DNA of 64,000 nucleotides from NCBI GenBank assembly GCA_947502305.1, contig CANMZA010000002.1, forward strand, positions 773,041 through 837,040. The letters run 5' to 3'. A program made the position numbers and the translations under genes. This document shows, piece by piece, positions 15,455 through 25,473 of the stretch (its first letter is position 1; every line of letters starts with the position of its first letter). A model generated the notes under the pieces. The model saw nothing but the letters and a program-made list of their open reading frames with translations. It was not told where the DNA came from and made no database searches. This DNA is from an uncultured Erythrobacter sp. GTDB taxonomy: Bacteria; Pseudomonadota; Alphaproteobacteria; Sphingomonadales; Sphingomonadaceae.

Positions 15455-18121
15455 TTATCCTGCGTCGCGCCTTAAATCATACAATAGGTCGAGTGCATCA
15501 CGCGGACTAAGCGCGTCCAGATCTGTTTCCCGCAGCCTGATGGCCAAGGCTTCTTCTTTCGTCAAAGTCGGCGCAGGCGCAGCAGCAGCCGCAAAAAGCG
15601 GCAATTCACCCAGCCCTGCGGCGAGACCGCCCGTTTCATTCCGCGCTTTTTCAAGTTTCTCAAGCACTTGCCGTGCGCGGGCTACCACTGGTTCAGGCAC
15701 ACCGGCTAGCTTCGCAACCGCCAAGCCATAGGACCTGTCTGCCGGGCCATCCGCCAATTCATGCAGCAAGACCAAATCACCCTTCCATTCGCGCGCTCTG
15801 ACATGATGCAATGAAAGGTTGGGGCAGGTGTCCGCCAGACGTGCCAATTCGTGATAATGCGTTGCGAATAGGCAGCGGCATTCGATTTTTGAATGGACCG
15901 CTTCTGCCACCGCCCATGCGAGCGCCAATCCATCATAGGTCGATGTGCCGCGCCCTACTTCGTCTAGGATCACAAAGCTGCGCGGGGTCGCTTGCGCAAG
16001 GATCGCGGCAGTCTCTACCATTTCGACCATAAAGGTGGAGCGCCCGCGTGCGAGGTTATCAGAGGCACCGACGCGGCTAAATAATCTGTCGACCAAGCCA
16101 ATCTGCGCCGCATTTGCGGGCACAAAACACCCGGCCTGCGCCATCAGAACGATGAGCGCATTTTGCCGCAGGAAGGTTGATTTGCCGCCCATATTGGGCC
16201 CGCCAATCAGCCATAAATGGTCTTGTGCGCTCAACCCGCAATCATTGGCGACGAAGCGCTCGCCCTCTTTTTTGAGGGCCGCTTCGACCACAGGGTGACG
16301 GCCCGCCGTGATTGACAGTCCGGGGACTTCGACAATTTCGGGACGGCACCAATCACCATCGCTGGCGCGTTCGGCATTCGCCGCAGACACATCAATGCGG
16401 GAGAGCGCTGCAGCGGTTTGCGCAATGGTTTGCCGCGCTTCATTTGCGCTGCTCACCAATTCTTCGAAATGCGATTCCTCGGCGGCCAACGCCCGTCCGC
16501 CAGCCTCTGAAATGCGCGAGGCTTCTTCGTGGAGGTTCAGCGAGTTGAACCGCACCGCACCCTTCATGGTTTGCCGGTGCGTGAAACCGCTATCGGCCTC
16601 CATCAATGCATCGCCGTGCCGGCTGGGCACTTCGATGAAATATCCCAGCACGCCGTTATGCTTGATCTTGAGCGAGGCTATCCCGGTTTCCGTTCGGTAG
16701 CGCGCCTCCATCGCGGCAATCGCGCGCCGGGCATTGCCAGACACTTCGCGCAATTCATCCAGACCGGCATCATAGCCCTCGGCAATAAAGCCGCCGCTAG
16801 ACCGCTCCGTCGGCGGCGATGCCACCAAAGCACGCGCAAACAAATCGACCAAGGCGCCGTGACCGGTGAGACAAGGCAGCAAATCATTCAACAAAGCAGG
16901 GCGGTCGGCTTCTTGCGTCAACGCTTCGTGCAAGCGCCTCGCTTCGCCCAATCCGTCGCGCAATTGGCCAAGATCGCGCGGGCTGCCCCGGCCCGCCACA
17001 ACGCGGCCAAGCGCACGCCCGATGTCAGGCAAGGATCGCAACGTATCGCGCAAATTGGCGCGTTCAATCGGGCGATCCAACCAAAATTGCACCAAGGCAA
17101 GCCGGTCATCAATTGCAGATTTGTCCAGCAACGGCGCGGATAAATCCTCCGCAAGCAATCGCGATCCGGCCCCGCTTGAGCATCGGTCGAGCGCCGAAAT
17201 TAAACTGCCCGCGCGTCCTCCAGCGGAACTTTCGAGCACTTCGAGACTGGCCCGTGTCGCTTCGTCCATGGCCATGCTCGATGCCTCGGCGCGCATGATT
17301 GGCGGCAGGATGAGCGGCAAAGAGCCGCGTCCAACATGATCGAGATAAGCGATTAATCCGCCAGCCGCCGCGAGCATGGCGCGGCTAAAATCCCCGAAGC
17401 CATCGAGTGTGGAGACACCGTGCAAGGACCGTAGCCTTTCGCCACCAACTTCGCTGGAAAAGGCGGCGCGGGAATGGAACGTGGCGTCCTCTGGCGCGCC
17501 ATCAACCTCAGCCTTGGAGCTATCAGCCCAATCTGCTGGCACCACCACTTCGGTTGCGCCGATCCGCGCCAGTTCCGCGCCCAGCATATCTGGCGCGCAT
17601 TCGCCAAGGATCATGGTGCCGGTCGAAATGTCGCAGCTCGCAATGCCAATCAGACCGCGCAAATCTGCCAAGGCGGCCAAGATATTCGCCCGGCGCGGCT
17701 CCAGCAGTGCTTCTTCTGTCAGGGTCCCTGCGGTGACAAACCGGACAATATCGCGCGCGACCAGCACTTTGGAAGAGGGCTTGCCCTCCCGCTTGGCGCG
17801 CGCTTTGGCCTCGTCAGGCGTTTCTATCTGTTCGGCGATGGCGACCCGTTGGCCGGCCTTTATCAACCGCGCGAGATACCCTTCTGCTGCATGCACGGGC
17901 ACACCGCACATCGCGACGGGCTGGCCGTCATGTTCCCCGCGTGATGTGAGGGCAATATCGAGGATTTCGGCGGCGATCTTCGCATCATCGAAAAACAATT
18001 CGAAAAAATCGCCCATCCGGTAAAAGAGCAACGACCCGCCCGCTTGCGCCTTCAGCGTAAGATATTGCTCCATCATCGGAGTCGGCTTCTTTTGAGAATT
18101 GGGGGCAGTTTTTCCGGCCAT
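15455..18121 (-). CDS. mutS: DNA mismatch repair protein MutS
   Basis: An 888-aa MutS that recognises mismatches and starts repair with MutL. The mismatch-contacting F-x-E is at ~39-41 (GDFFELFFDDA). The C-terminal ATPase has Walker A GGPNMGGKST, the conserved RGRSTFMVEM loop, Walker B FVILDEVGRGTSTYDG and the ATHYHEL segment. Length is close to the usual 850-900 aa. Upstream start region faces the malic enzyme gene, so the two promoters share about 170 bp. Confidence 0.97.
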   Translation of the reverse strand: MAGKTAPNSQKKPTPMMEQYLTLKAQAGGSLLFYRMGDFFELFFDDAKIAAEILDIALTSRGEHDGQPVAMCGVPVHAAEGYLARLIKAGQRVAIAEQIETPDEAKARAKREGKPSSKVLVARDIVRFVTAGTLTEEALLEPRRANILAALADLRGLIGIASCDISTGTMILGECAPDMLGAELARIGATEVVVPADWADSSKAEVDGAPEDATFHSRAAFSSEVGGERLRSLHGVSTLDGFGDFSRAMLAAAGGLIAYLDHVGRGSLPLILPPIMRAEASSMAMDEATRASLEVLESSAGGRAGSLISALDRCSSGAGSRLLAEDLSAPLLDKSAIDDRLALVQFWLDRPIERANLRDTLRSLPDIGRALGRVVAGRGSPRDLGQLRDGLGEARRLHEALTQEADRPALLNDLLPCLTGHGALVDLFARALVASPPTERSSGGFIAEGYDAGLDELREVSGNARRAIAAMEARYRTETGIASLKIKHNGVLGYFIEVPSRHGDALMEADSGFTHRQTMKGAVRFNSLNLHEEASRISEAGGRALAAEESHFEELVSSANEARQTIAQTAAALSRIDVSAANAERASDGDWCRPEIVEVPGLSITAGRHPVVEAALKKEGERFVANDCGLSAQDHLWLIGGPNMGGKSTFLRQNALIVLMAQAGCFVPANAAQIGLVDRLFSRVGASDNLARGRSTFMVEMVETAAILAQATPRSFVILDEVGRGTSTYDGLALAWAVAEAVHSKIECRCLFATHYHELARLADTCPNLSLHHVRAREWKGDLVLLHELADGPADRSYGLAVAKLAGVPEPVVARARQVLEKLEKARNETGGLAAGLGELPLFAAAAAPAPTLTKEEALAIRLRETDLDALSPRDALDLLYDLRRDAG

Positions 18122-18292
18122 GGACCCGGCCTAGCGAGGGTGTGATTGATTCGGGAAGGGCGCATTCGCATCTTTTCACCGCACTTCACGGCAATTCCGC
18201 CCGCGCCAGAGCATTTTGGCCCCTATCATCTGCGCCATGAGCGGGCTAAGCCATGCTTTCTGGTGCAACGTTGGGAACTTTGGGGGTTTATC

Positions 18293-20554
18293 ATGGCAGA
18301 CGAAAACAAGGGCGGCTTCACTAGCCGCGAAGCGCTTTATTATCACGAATCGGGCCGTCCCGGTAAAATTGAGATCGTCGCAACAAAGCCGATGACCTCG
18401 CAGCGCGACCTTAGTCTCGCCTATTCACCGGGTGTCGCCGTCCCGGTTGAAGCGATTGCCGCGGACCCTTCGCTCGCCAATCGTTACACCGCAAAGGGCA
18501 ATTTGGTTGCGGTTATCTCAAACGGTACCGCCATTTTGGGGCTCGGTAATCTGGGCGCGCTTGCCTCGAAGCCGGTGATGGAGGGCAAGGCGGTCTTGTT
18601 CAAACGCTTCGCCGATGTGGATTCGATTGATATCGAATTGGCCACAGAGGATCCAGAAGCCTTCATCGAAGCGGTTGCTTTGATGGAGCCGAGCTTTGGC
18701 GGCATCAATCTTGAAGATATCAAGGCGCCTGCTTGCTTCATTATCGAGGCGGCTCTGCGTGAGCGCATGAACATTCCGATCATGCATGATGATCAACACG
18801 GCACCGCGATTATCACTGCGGCTGGTTTGCTCAATGCATGCTTCCTCACGGATCGCAATATCGCGGATGTGAAAGTGGTTGTGAACGGCGCAGGTGCGGC
18901 GGCGATCGCGTGTACGGCGCTTATCAAAGCGATGGGTGTACGGCACGAAAATGTGATCATGTGCGACCGGCGCGGGCCGATCACTCCGGGCCGCGAAAAT
19001 GTGGATCAGTGGAAGAGCGCGCATGCGGTCCAAACCGATGCGACCACATTAGAGGAAGCCTTGAAAGGCGCGGATATTTTCTTGGGTCTTTCGGCCGCCG
19101 GAGCACTAAAGCCGGAATGGGTTGCAGATATGGCGGACAAGCCGATCATTTTTGCGATGGCCAATCCAACGCCCGAAATCATGCCGAACGAAGCAAAAGC
19201 GGTTCGCCCAGATGCAATCATTGCGACCGGGCGCAGCGATTTCCCGAACCAAGTCAACAATGTGCTGGGCTTCCCATTCATTTTCCGCGGCGCATTGGAT
19301 GTGCAGGCCACGACTATCAATGAAGAAATGAAGGTTGCCGCCGCCACCGCGATTGCGGAATTGGCGCGCGAACGCGTTCCAGAGGAAGTCGCAGCGGCCT
19401 ATGGCAAGAACCAGAAATTCGGCACCGACTATATCATCCCGGCGCCGTTTGATCCGCGCCTGATCGAAGTTGTTTCCTCCGCGGTTGCCAAGGCCGCGAT
19501 GGATTCCGGCGTCGCAAAGACCCGCATTGATGATTTCGAAGCTTATGGCGTTGGCCTTAGAGCGCGCCTGAACCCCACCACTTCTGTGCTGACCGGGGTT
19601 TATAATGAGGCGAAAAACAACCCCAAACGGATGGTCTTTGCCGAAGCAGAAGAAGAAGTGGTGCTGCGCGCCGCGATCCAATTCCGCGATTTCGGCTATG
19701 GCGAGCCGATCCTTGTTGGCCGCACCAAAGCGGTGATGGACAAGTTGCACCAGCTTTCCGTGTCTGATCCGGGCAGTTTCGACATCCAAAATTCCGCCGA
19801 TAGCGCGCATGTACCCGCAATGGTGGAGTACCTTTATAAAAGGCTGCAGCGGCGCGGTTATACGGAACGCGATGTCCGCCGCATGGTGAACCAAGAACGC
19901 AATGTGTTTGCGGCGCTTTTGGTGGCGCTGGGCCATGGTGACGGGATGATTTCAGGCCTGACGCGGACCTATGCGCAAACAGTGCGCGAAGTGAACCTTG
20001 TGCTTGATAAAAAACCAGACGCCTTGCCGTTTGGGATCCACATGATGATCGGCAAGAACCACACGACGTTCCTTGCAGATACGACCATTAATGAACGGCC
20101 AGATTCAGAAGAGCTCGCTTATATCGCGAAGGAAACCGCCGCTGTTGCGCGCCGTATGGGCCATGAGCCGCGCGTTGCGTTCCTGTCTTATTCGACCTTC
20201 GGCAATCCGTCGGGCCAATGGCTCAGCAATATCCGTGATGCGGTGTCGATCCTTGACCGTGATGGATGCGATTTTGAGTATGAGGGCGAAATGGCACCTG
20301 ATGCCGCGCTAAATCCAAAAGTGATGGAGCTCTATCCGTTCAGCCGACTGTCTGCTCCGGCCAATGTGCTCATTATGCCGGGTCTGCAATCGGCCAATCT
20401 GTCGGCCAAATTGCTGCGAGAGCTGGGCGCGAACACCACCGTTGGTCCGATGTTGATCGGGATGGAAAAGCCGGTTCAGATCGTACCGATGACGGCGGCT
20501 GCGCCTGACGTGCTTACCTTGGCGGTCCTGACCAGCGCGGGAATTGTTAGCTGA
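18293..20554 (+). CDS. maeB: NADP-dependent malic enzyme, malic enzyme-phosphotransacetylase fusion
   Basis: A 753-aa two-domain enzyme decarboxylating malate to pyruvate. The malic half (1-~430) has KIEIVATKPM, LAYSPGVAVP, the catalytic region NLEDIKAPACFIIE, and a Rossmann VVVNGAGAAAIA. The C-terminal ~320 aa (RMVFAEAEEEVVLRAA onward) is the phosphotransacetylase-like domain found in MaeB, usually regulatory and binding acetyl-CoA. Start ATG 18293 is chosen since family members begin a few residues before FTSREALYYH. The longer ORF extends 49 codons upstream without conservation. Confidence 0.93.
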   Translation: MADENKGGFTSREALYYHESGRPGKIEIVATKPMTSQRDLSLAYSPGVAVPVEAIAADPSLANRYTAKGNLVAVISNGTAILGLGNLGALASKPVMEGKAVLFKRFADVDSIDIELATEDPEAFIEAVALMEPSFGGINLEDIKAPACFIIEAALRERMNIPIMHDDQHGTAIITAAGLLNACFLTDRNIADVKVVVNGAGAAAIACTALIKAMGVRHENVIMCDRRGPITPGRENVDQWKSAHAVQTDATTLEEALKGADIFLGLSAAGALKPEWVADMADKPIIFAMANPTPEIMPNEAKAVRPDAIIATGRSDFPNQVNNVLGFPFIFRGALDVQATTINEEMKVAAATAIAELARERVPEEVAAAYGKNQKFGTDYIIPAPFDPRLIEVVSSAVAKAAMDSGVAKTRIDDFEAYGVGLRARLNPTTSVLTGVYNEAKNNPKRMVFAEAEEEVVLRAAIQFRDFGYGEPILVGRTKAVMDKLHQLSVSDPGSFDIQNSADSAHVPAMVEYLYKRLQRRGYTERDVRRMVNQERNVFAALLVALGHGDGMISGLTRTYAQTVREVNLVLDKKPDALPFGIHMMIGKNHTTFLADTTINERPDSEELAYIAKETAAVARRMGHEPRVAFLSYSTFGNPSGQWLSNIRDAVSILDRDGCDFEYEGEMAPDAALNPKVMELYPFSRLSAPANVLIMPGLQSANLSAKLLRELGANTTVGPMLIGMEKPVQIVPMTAAAPDVLTLAVLTSAGIVS

Positions 20555-20564
20555 GCGTTGAGCT

Positions 20565-20825
20565 CTAAGATGATTTGAGGCGGCGCCAGTTTGATAGAAT
20601 TCTGGCGCCGTCACTCCCCTTTGTTGGGATTAGGTTTAGCGATCCCAATATGAGCGATATTGCGATGAAAAGTTCGCCTAATGCCGCCCACCAGTCGCGA
20701 TAATACTTTTGCTCGAGCTGTTGCTCTACGCCCGCAAGAGCGCGCTCCACTTCTTCCTTAGAAGGAATGGCACCCGGCTTTGGGTATCGCACGGTGTCCT
20801 GCCCACTATCATCGCAGTCAGCCAA
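20565..20825 (-). CDS. Hypothetical small single-TM protein
   Basis: Up to 86 aa: a charged N-terminal helix (SKEEVERALAGVEQQLEQKYYRDW), one TM (ALGELFIAISLILGSLNLIP) and a basic tail. Start is TTG 20825 or, with a better ribosome site (GCAGGA), GTG 20792. Its last codons contain a perfect 9-bp inverted repeat (20581-20589/20602-20610). No family recognised; coding status is moderately likely only. Confidence 0.4.
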   Translation of the reverse strand: MADCDDSGQDTVRYPKPGAIPSKEEVERALAGVEQQLEQKYYRDWWAALGELFIAISLILGSLNLIPTKGSDGARILSNWRRLKSS

Positions 20826-20923
20826 ATCGTATAGTTTAGACCCTTGCCAATCCTGCGCAGCAAAAAGCCCATCAAATGGCCCCGGCCTTGTCCAAATGAG
20901 AACTCACTGCCTCGTATTCACGT

Positions 20924-21625
20924 TTAACGGCGGCGATACCTAAAATACCAAACCTCATGTTTGAACACAGTGCGCGCTTTGTGTTCATAGCGCGTCTCGC
21001 TCCAGCCTGAGGGGCGATTTTGCCAGTCAGCCGGCCCGTCCGCGATCCATTCGAACTCATCCTCAAAACGCTGCATCACCATCAGTGCGTGACGGACATA
21101 GACGGCGTGATCGGTGCCGAACCGAAATTCACCGCCCGGCTTCAATTTGTCTGCGATCAATTGCACCGGCCCATCATTCATCATCCGCCGTTTCGCATGA
21201 CGCGCTTTTGGCCAGGGGTCGGGGTGGAGCAAATAGGCCATCGTCAGCGCACCATCAGGGATACGGGCCAAGACATTCAAAGCATCGCCGTGATGCAATC
21301 GGACATTCGCCAGCCGCTGATCCTCAACATGCGCCAAAGCCGCTGCGATACCGTTCAAGAACGGCTCTGCCCCGATAAGCCCGTGATTGGGCAAGAGGTC
21401 AGCGCGGTATGCAAGGTGCTCTCCGCTGCCAATACCAATCTCAAAATGCAGCGGACAGTCTTCGCCAAACAGCCCCTCAGCAGTGACTGCGCCTTCTTCG
21501 GGCACGGCAATTTTCGGCAGCAATTCATCCACCAAAGACTGTTGGCGCGCGCGCAGCGGTTTGCCGATGCTGCGGCCATAGAGCCGGCTCAATGTGGTGG
21601 GGTCGCCTTCTTTATATGCGGTCAT
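20924..21625 (-). CDS. trmB: tRNA (guanine-N7)-methyltransferase
   Basis: A 233-aa SAM-dependent enzyme making m7G46 in tRNA. Motif I is FEIGIGSGEHL, and the family hallmark HPDPWPKARHAKRRMM is intact, as is the C-terminal RFGTDHAVYVRHAL and TRYEHKA. Length is normal. Divergent from the MscS gene. Confidence 0.95.
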   Translation of the reverse strand: MTAYKEGDPTTLSRLYGRSIGKPLRARQQSLVDELLPKIAVPEEGAVTAEGLFGEDCPLHFEIGIGSGEHLAYRADLLPNHGLIGAEPFLNGIAAALAHVEDQRLANVRLHHGDALNVLARIPDGALTMAYLLHPDPWPKARHAKRRMMNDGPVQLIADKLKPGGEFRFGTDHAVYVRHALMVMQRFEDEFEWIADGPADWQNRPSGWSETRYEHKARTVFKHEVWYFRYRRR

Positions 21626-21733
21626 GCCGCCGCGCTAATCAGGCGAGGGGCTCACTGTCTAGAAAAAAGCGCCCTGAAAAAGGCATCTGAGAAAAGCAGT
21701 TGGAAAAGAATTGTGCAGTCGCAGCTTGAGAGC

Positions 21734-22972
21734 ATGACCCGCTTGCGCCTATCGCAGCCATTCATGGCTTACCTCACCGAAATTTTCGCATCGCAACCTG
21801 TTTGGGCGCAATCCTCTATCGGGCTCACTGGCCTGCTCTTGGCATCCCTCTTGGTGAATTACATTCTCAAGCAGGTGATTTTGCGCGCCGCTGCGCCGTA
21901 TCTCGATCGCCATTCTCAAACGATTGATAAGTCCGCGGCGTGGCTCGCGACAGTTTTCCCGTTGCTGATTGTGTCGAACGGAATTGGGGTGGTGCCCGGT
22001 TTGCCGGAGACCGTGCGCCATATCGTCGCCAACGTGACACAGGCATTTATTGTGCTGTCCATCGCTATGGCGATCGTCAAAGCGCTGACTTACGCCAACG
22101 AAGTTTACGAGCGTATGCCGACATCGAAGAACCGGCCGATTAAGGGCTTTCTTCAGGTGCTTAAGATCGTGGTGCTGTGCGGCGCGGCGATCATTCTAAT
22201 CTCGGTCTTGATCGACGAGTCGCCATTTTTGCTGCTCTCTGGTCTGGGCGCGGTCACGGCGGTTCTGCTGCTCGTTTTCAAAGATACGATCCTCAGCCTT
22301 GTCGCCAGCGTGCAATTGACCACCAATGATATGCTGCGCGTGGGTGATTGGATCACCATGCCGAGCATGGATGCAGACGGCGATGTGATCGATATCTCCT
22401 TGCACACGGTCAAAGTGCAGAATTTCGACAAGACCATCACGACCATTCCGACCCACCGGCTGGTTTCTGATGCGTTTCAAAACTGGCGCGGGATGAGCGA
22501 ATCTGGCGGCCGGCGGATCAAGCGGTCACTTGTTCTGGATCAGAACACGATCCGCTTTTTGAGCGATGAGGAAGTGGTGGACCTCAAGAAATTCAAAATG
22601 CTCAAAGGTTATCTTGCGGCAAAACGCGATGAGATTGCGGAATGGAATGCGAGGGAATTGACAGGGGAAGACGCCCCCGTGAATGCGCGGCGGCTCACCA
22701 ATATTGGGACATTGCGGGCCTATATCATCGCCTATTTGCAATGGCATCCGCAGATCGGGGATGGGTTTACTCTGTTGGTCAGGCAACTGGCACCGGGGCC
22801 GCAAGGGCTGCCGATTGAGATTTACTGTTTCACCAGCACAACCGCATGGAGCGAATATGAGAGCATCCAAGCGGACATTTTTGACCACATGCTGGCGATT
22901 GTCCCAGAATTTGACTTGAAGGTTTTCCAAGAGCCAACAGGCCGCGATTTTGCGCAGGCGTTCAAAGGGTAG
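21734..22972 (+). CDS. Mechanosensitive ion channel MscS-family protein (YbdG-like)
   Basis: About 412 aa. An N-terminal group of TM helices (SIGLTGLLLASLLVNYILKQ; AAWLATVFPLLIVSNGI; VTQAFIVLSIAMAIVKAL; LKIVVLCGAAIILISVLI) leads into the MscS pore/beta domain with LLVFKDTILSLVASVQLTTNDMLRVGDWITMPSMDADG and VKVQNFDKTITTIPTHRL. The last ~150 residues are a soluble extension typical of the YbdG group, which confers osmotic-stress protection. Start could also be ATG 21764. The long ORF upstream overlaps trmB and is rejected. Confidence 0.88.
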   Translation: MTRLRLSQPFMAYLTEIFASQPVWAQSSIGLTGLLLASLLVNYILKQVILRAAAPYLDRHSQTIDKSAAWLATVFPLLIVSNGIGVVPGLPETVRHIVANVTQAFIVLSIAMAIVKALTYANEVYERMPTSKNRPIKGFLQVLKIVVLCGAAIILISVLIDESPFLLLSGLGAVTAVLLLVFKDTILSLVASVQLTTNDMLRVGDWITMPSMDADGDVIDISLHTVKVQNFDKTITTIPTHRLVSDAFQNWRGMSESGGRRIKRSLVLDQNTIRFLSDEEVVDLKKFKMLKGYLAAKRDEIAEWNARELTGEDAPVNARRLTNIGTLRAYIIAYLQWHPQIGDGFTLLVRQLAPGPQGLPIEIYCFTSTTAWSEYESIQADIFDHMLAIVPEFDLKVFQEPTGRDFAQAFKG

Positions 22973-22982
22973 CCCTAAAGAA

Positions 22983-23013
22983 AAACGCCCGAGGCGCATT
23001 GCCCCGGGCGTTT
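22983..23013. terminator. Bidirectional terminator between mscS and ctrA
   Basis: Stem AAACGCCCG (22983-22991) pairs with CGGGCGTTT (23005-23013), with inner GGC/GCC. Flanking A run on the left and short T run on the right serve the converging mscS (+) and ctrA (-). Confidence 0.7.
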
Positions 23014-23086
23014 CCCAAAATTCTTAGCGCCGACCCCGCTGCACCCCTCGGCAGCAGTGGCGCAAGCCGCTATGCGTGGGAGAGAA

Positions 23087-23782
23087 TTACGCTGCTTCGA
23101 CTTCTTCTTGAGGATCACGCAGAACATAGCCGCGACCCCAGACCGTTTCGATGTAATTTTCGCCGGCGCATGCATGGCTGAGCTTTTTGCGCAGCTTGCA
23201 GATAAACACATCGATGATCTTCAACTCAGGTTCGTCCATGCCGCCATACAGGTGGTTGAGGAACATTTCCTTAGTAAGCGTTGTGCCTTTGCGCAGCGAA
23301 AGCAGCTCTAGCATCGCATATTCTTTGCCGGTCAGATGGACGCGGGCGCTGTCGACTTCGACAGTTTTCGCATCGAGGTTCACGGCCAATTTGCCGGTGC
23401 GGATGATCGACTGGCTATGGCCCTTCGAACGGCGCACAACGGCGTGGATACGGGCGACCAATTCTTCGCGGTGGAACGGTTTGGTCACATAATCATCCGC
23501 GCCAAAACCAAACGAGCGAATCTTGCTGTCCATTTCGGCAATGCCGGAAAGGATCAGGACCGGCGTTTGCACCTTAGCGACGCGCAATTTCTTAAGCACA
23601 TCGTAGCCGTGCATATCCGGCAGGTTCAAATCGAGCAGAATGATATCGTAATCATACAGTTTGCCCAGATCGAGGCCTTCTTCGCCCAGGTCGGTACCAT
23701 AGACGTTAAAACCTTCAGTCGTAAGCATGAGCTCGATAGCTTTTGCCGTCGTTGGCTCATCTTCAATCAGCAGAACTCGCAT
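23087..23782 (-). CDS. ctrA: CtrA, master cell-cycle response regulator
   Basis: A 231-aa OmpR/PhoB-type regulator. Receiver with acidic pocket EDE, phosphoacceptor D51 in [15 protein letters not shown], and the near-invariant CtrA winged helix ([24 protein letters not shown], then [27 protein letters not shown] and WGRGYVLR). Controls flagellar, division and, in several alphaproteobacteria, GTA genes. The usual C-terminal degradation tag ending in Ala-Ala is present (EVEAA). Start ATG 23782; the 28-codon extension is not CtrA-like. Confidence 0.96.
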   Translation of the reverse strand: MRVLLIEDEPTTAKAIELMLTTEGFNVYGTDLGEEGLDLGKLYDYDIILLDLNLPDMHGYDVLKKLRVAKVQTPVLILSGIAEMDSKIRSFGFGADDYVTKPFHREELVARIHAVVRRSKGHSQSIIRTGKLAVNLDAKTVEVDSARVHLTGKEYAMLELLSLRKGTTLTKEMFLNHLYGGMDEPELKIIDVFICKLRKKLSHACAGENYIETVWGRGYVLRDPQEEVEAA

Positions 23783-23856
23783 TAATCGTCCCCTAGTTGC
23801 CCAAATGGCGGACATGATGTGCGCGGTAACACCCCGGTAAGAGATGTTGCCCTCTA

Positions 23857-23920
23857 TTAACCACACAAGGTCTGAACGGAAAAGGTTAATTATGCGTAAA
23901 CCCAGCTCTTACCGCGAGTC
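23857..23920 (-). promoter_or_regulatory. Possible CtrA half-sites and a GANTC site upstream of ctrA
   Basis: TTAACC at 23857-23862 and its inverse GGTTAA at 23884-23889 lie 75-107 bp upstream of the ctrA start, and a GAGTC methylation site is at 23916-23920. In Caulobacter, ctrA is autoregulated and one promoter responds to CcrM methylation at GANTC. The arrangement here is suggestive but the motifs are short. Confidence 0.35.
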
Positions 23921-23965
23921 GCGGGCATAGTACTTAGGGGCTGGCCGCAGGTTTGCGCTGCGGTT

Positions 23966-25462
23966 CTACAGGTTTTCGAGCTTCTTTTGACGCCTGCGCT
24001 GGGCGCTTGAGCTAATTCCGACCGCTTCGCGATATTTGGCAACGGTGCGCCGCGCTAGGTCGAAGCCTTCTTCTTTCAGCAGGTCAGCCAATTTCTGATC
24101 TGACAGCACTTTCTTGGGCTCTTCTGCATCGGTCAGCGCTTTGATGCGCGCTTTGATCGCCTCGGATGATGCTCCTTCGCCATCGCTGGAGGCGACCCCG
24201 CTGGAGAAGAAGTATTTCAGCTCAAAACAGCCCCGGTCACAATGTAGATATTTATTGCTGGTCACCCGGCTGACGGTGCTTTCATGCATGTCGATCTGTT
24301 CTGCGACCTCTCGCAGAGTGAGCGGGCGGAGCTCTGAAACGCCGCGGCGGAAGAACCCGTCTTGCTGTTTCACGATCTCTGCGGCGGTTTTCAGGATCGT
24401 CTTTTGCCGCTGGTCCAGCGCGCGAATCAACCAATGCGCATCGGCGAGCTTTTCTTTGAGCCACCCTCGTGCCTCTTCGTCAGGTGAACCTTGGTTCAAC
24501 TCAACATAATAGCTGCGATTGACGATCAAGCGCGGCAAAGTGTCTTCATTAAGCGTAATGTCCCAGCTTCCAGCGTCATTCGCCGTCAATAGGACGTCGG
24601 GGATCACTGCGTCGGATGTGGCGGGTGCAAAGGCCAGGCCGGGCTTGGGATCAAATTCGCGCAATTCGCGAAGCATGTCGGCAAAATCTTCATCATCCAC
24701 TTTGCAAAGCCGCTTGAGCCGCGCGACTTCGCCCTTCGCCACCAATTCAAGATTGTCGATCAAGGCACGCATGCACGGATCGTAACGGTCGGCCTCGCGG
24801 GCCTGCAGGGCCAAACATTCAGACAGGCTGCGCGCGCCGACACCGGTGGGATCGCACATTTGCACAACCTCCAACGCATCCTCGACCAGTTCCAGCGTCA
24901 CGCCCAGATCATAGGCGACATCACGCAGATCACTACTCAGATAGCCAGCATCATCGAGCAGACCGGCAATATGGCGCGCAGCAAAGGCTTCTTTGGGATT
25001 GACGGCGATGCTGCCAATCTGGCTGTCTAAATGTTCACCCAGAGACAATTCTGCGGCGCGGGTGGCGTCAATACCGGGGAAATCCTCGCCGCTTGCTCCC
25101 CCGCTGCCGCCCGCTGCGCCCCATTCTGCGTCAGAGACGCGCGCGCCGTCGCCTGTTTCCCGGTCACGGTCCAAAGCGCCGCTATCAATGTCGAGCGGTG
25201 CTTCGCTTTCGCCTTGACCTTGGGCCATCAATTGGTCGGAGGTAAATTCCTCACGCGGGACATCGTCCGGTTCGCTAGGTGGGCCTTGATCCTCGCTCGA
25301 AACCGCGCCCGCTTCTAACAACGGATTGGATTCAAGCGCGTCACCAATAAAGGTCTCAATCTCAAGGTTAGAGGCCGCGAGCAGCTTTATTGCCTGCTGC
25401 AATTGCGGCGTCATCACCAGCGATTGTGATTGGCGTAAGTCGAGGCGGGGGCCGAGTGCCAT
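23966..25462 (-). CDS. rpoN: RNA polymerase sigma-54 factor
   Basis: A 498-aa RpoN. Region I is glutamine/leucine-rich (LRQSQSLVMTPQLQQAIKLLAASNLEIETFI), then an acidic linker, the core-binding region and, near residues 470-480, the RpoN box ARRTVAKYRE. Directs enhancer-dependent transcription. It sits 11 bp downstream of lptB on the same strand, the conserved lptB-rpoN arrangement. Confidence 0.96.
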   Translation of the reverse strand: MALGPRLDLRQSQSLVMTPQLQQAIKLLAASNLEIETFIGDALESNPLLEAGAVSSEDQGPPSEPDDVPREEFTSDQLMAQGQGESEAPLDIDSGALDRDRETGDGARVSDAEWGAAGGSGGASGEDFPGIDATRAAELSLGEHLDSQIGSIAVNPKEAFAARHIAGLLDDAGYLSSDLRDVAYDLGVTLELVEDALEVVQMCDPTGVGARSLSECLALQAREADRYDPCMRALIDNLELVAKGEVARLKRLCKVDDEDFADMLRELREFDPKPGLAFAPATSDAVIPDVLLTANDAGSWDITLNEDTLPRLIVNRSYYVELNQGSPDEEARGWLKEKLADAHWLIRALDQRQKTILKTAAEIVKQQDGFFRRGVSELRPLTLREVAEQIDMHESTVSRVTSNKYLHCDRGCFELKYFFSSGVASSDGEGASSEAIKARIKALTDAEEPKKVLSDQKLADLLKEEGFDLARRTVAKYREAVGISSSAQRRRQKKLENL

Positions 25463-25473
25463 CGAGGGAAGTC

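Noticed and set aside
20581..20610. Inverted repeat as maeB terminator
   Set aside because: No T run on either side; kept as an observation only.
21020..21733. Long N-terminal extension of the MscS ORF
   Set aside because: It overlaps trmB on the other strand and lacks hydrophobic or conserved segments; an ATG near the first TM is more credible.
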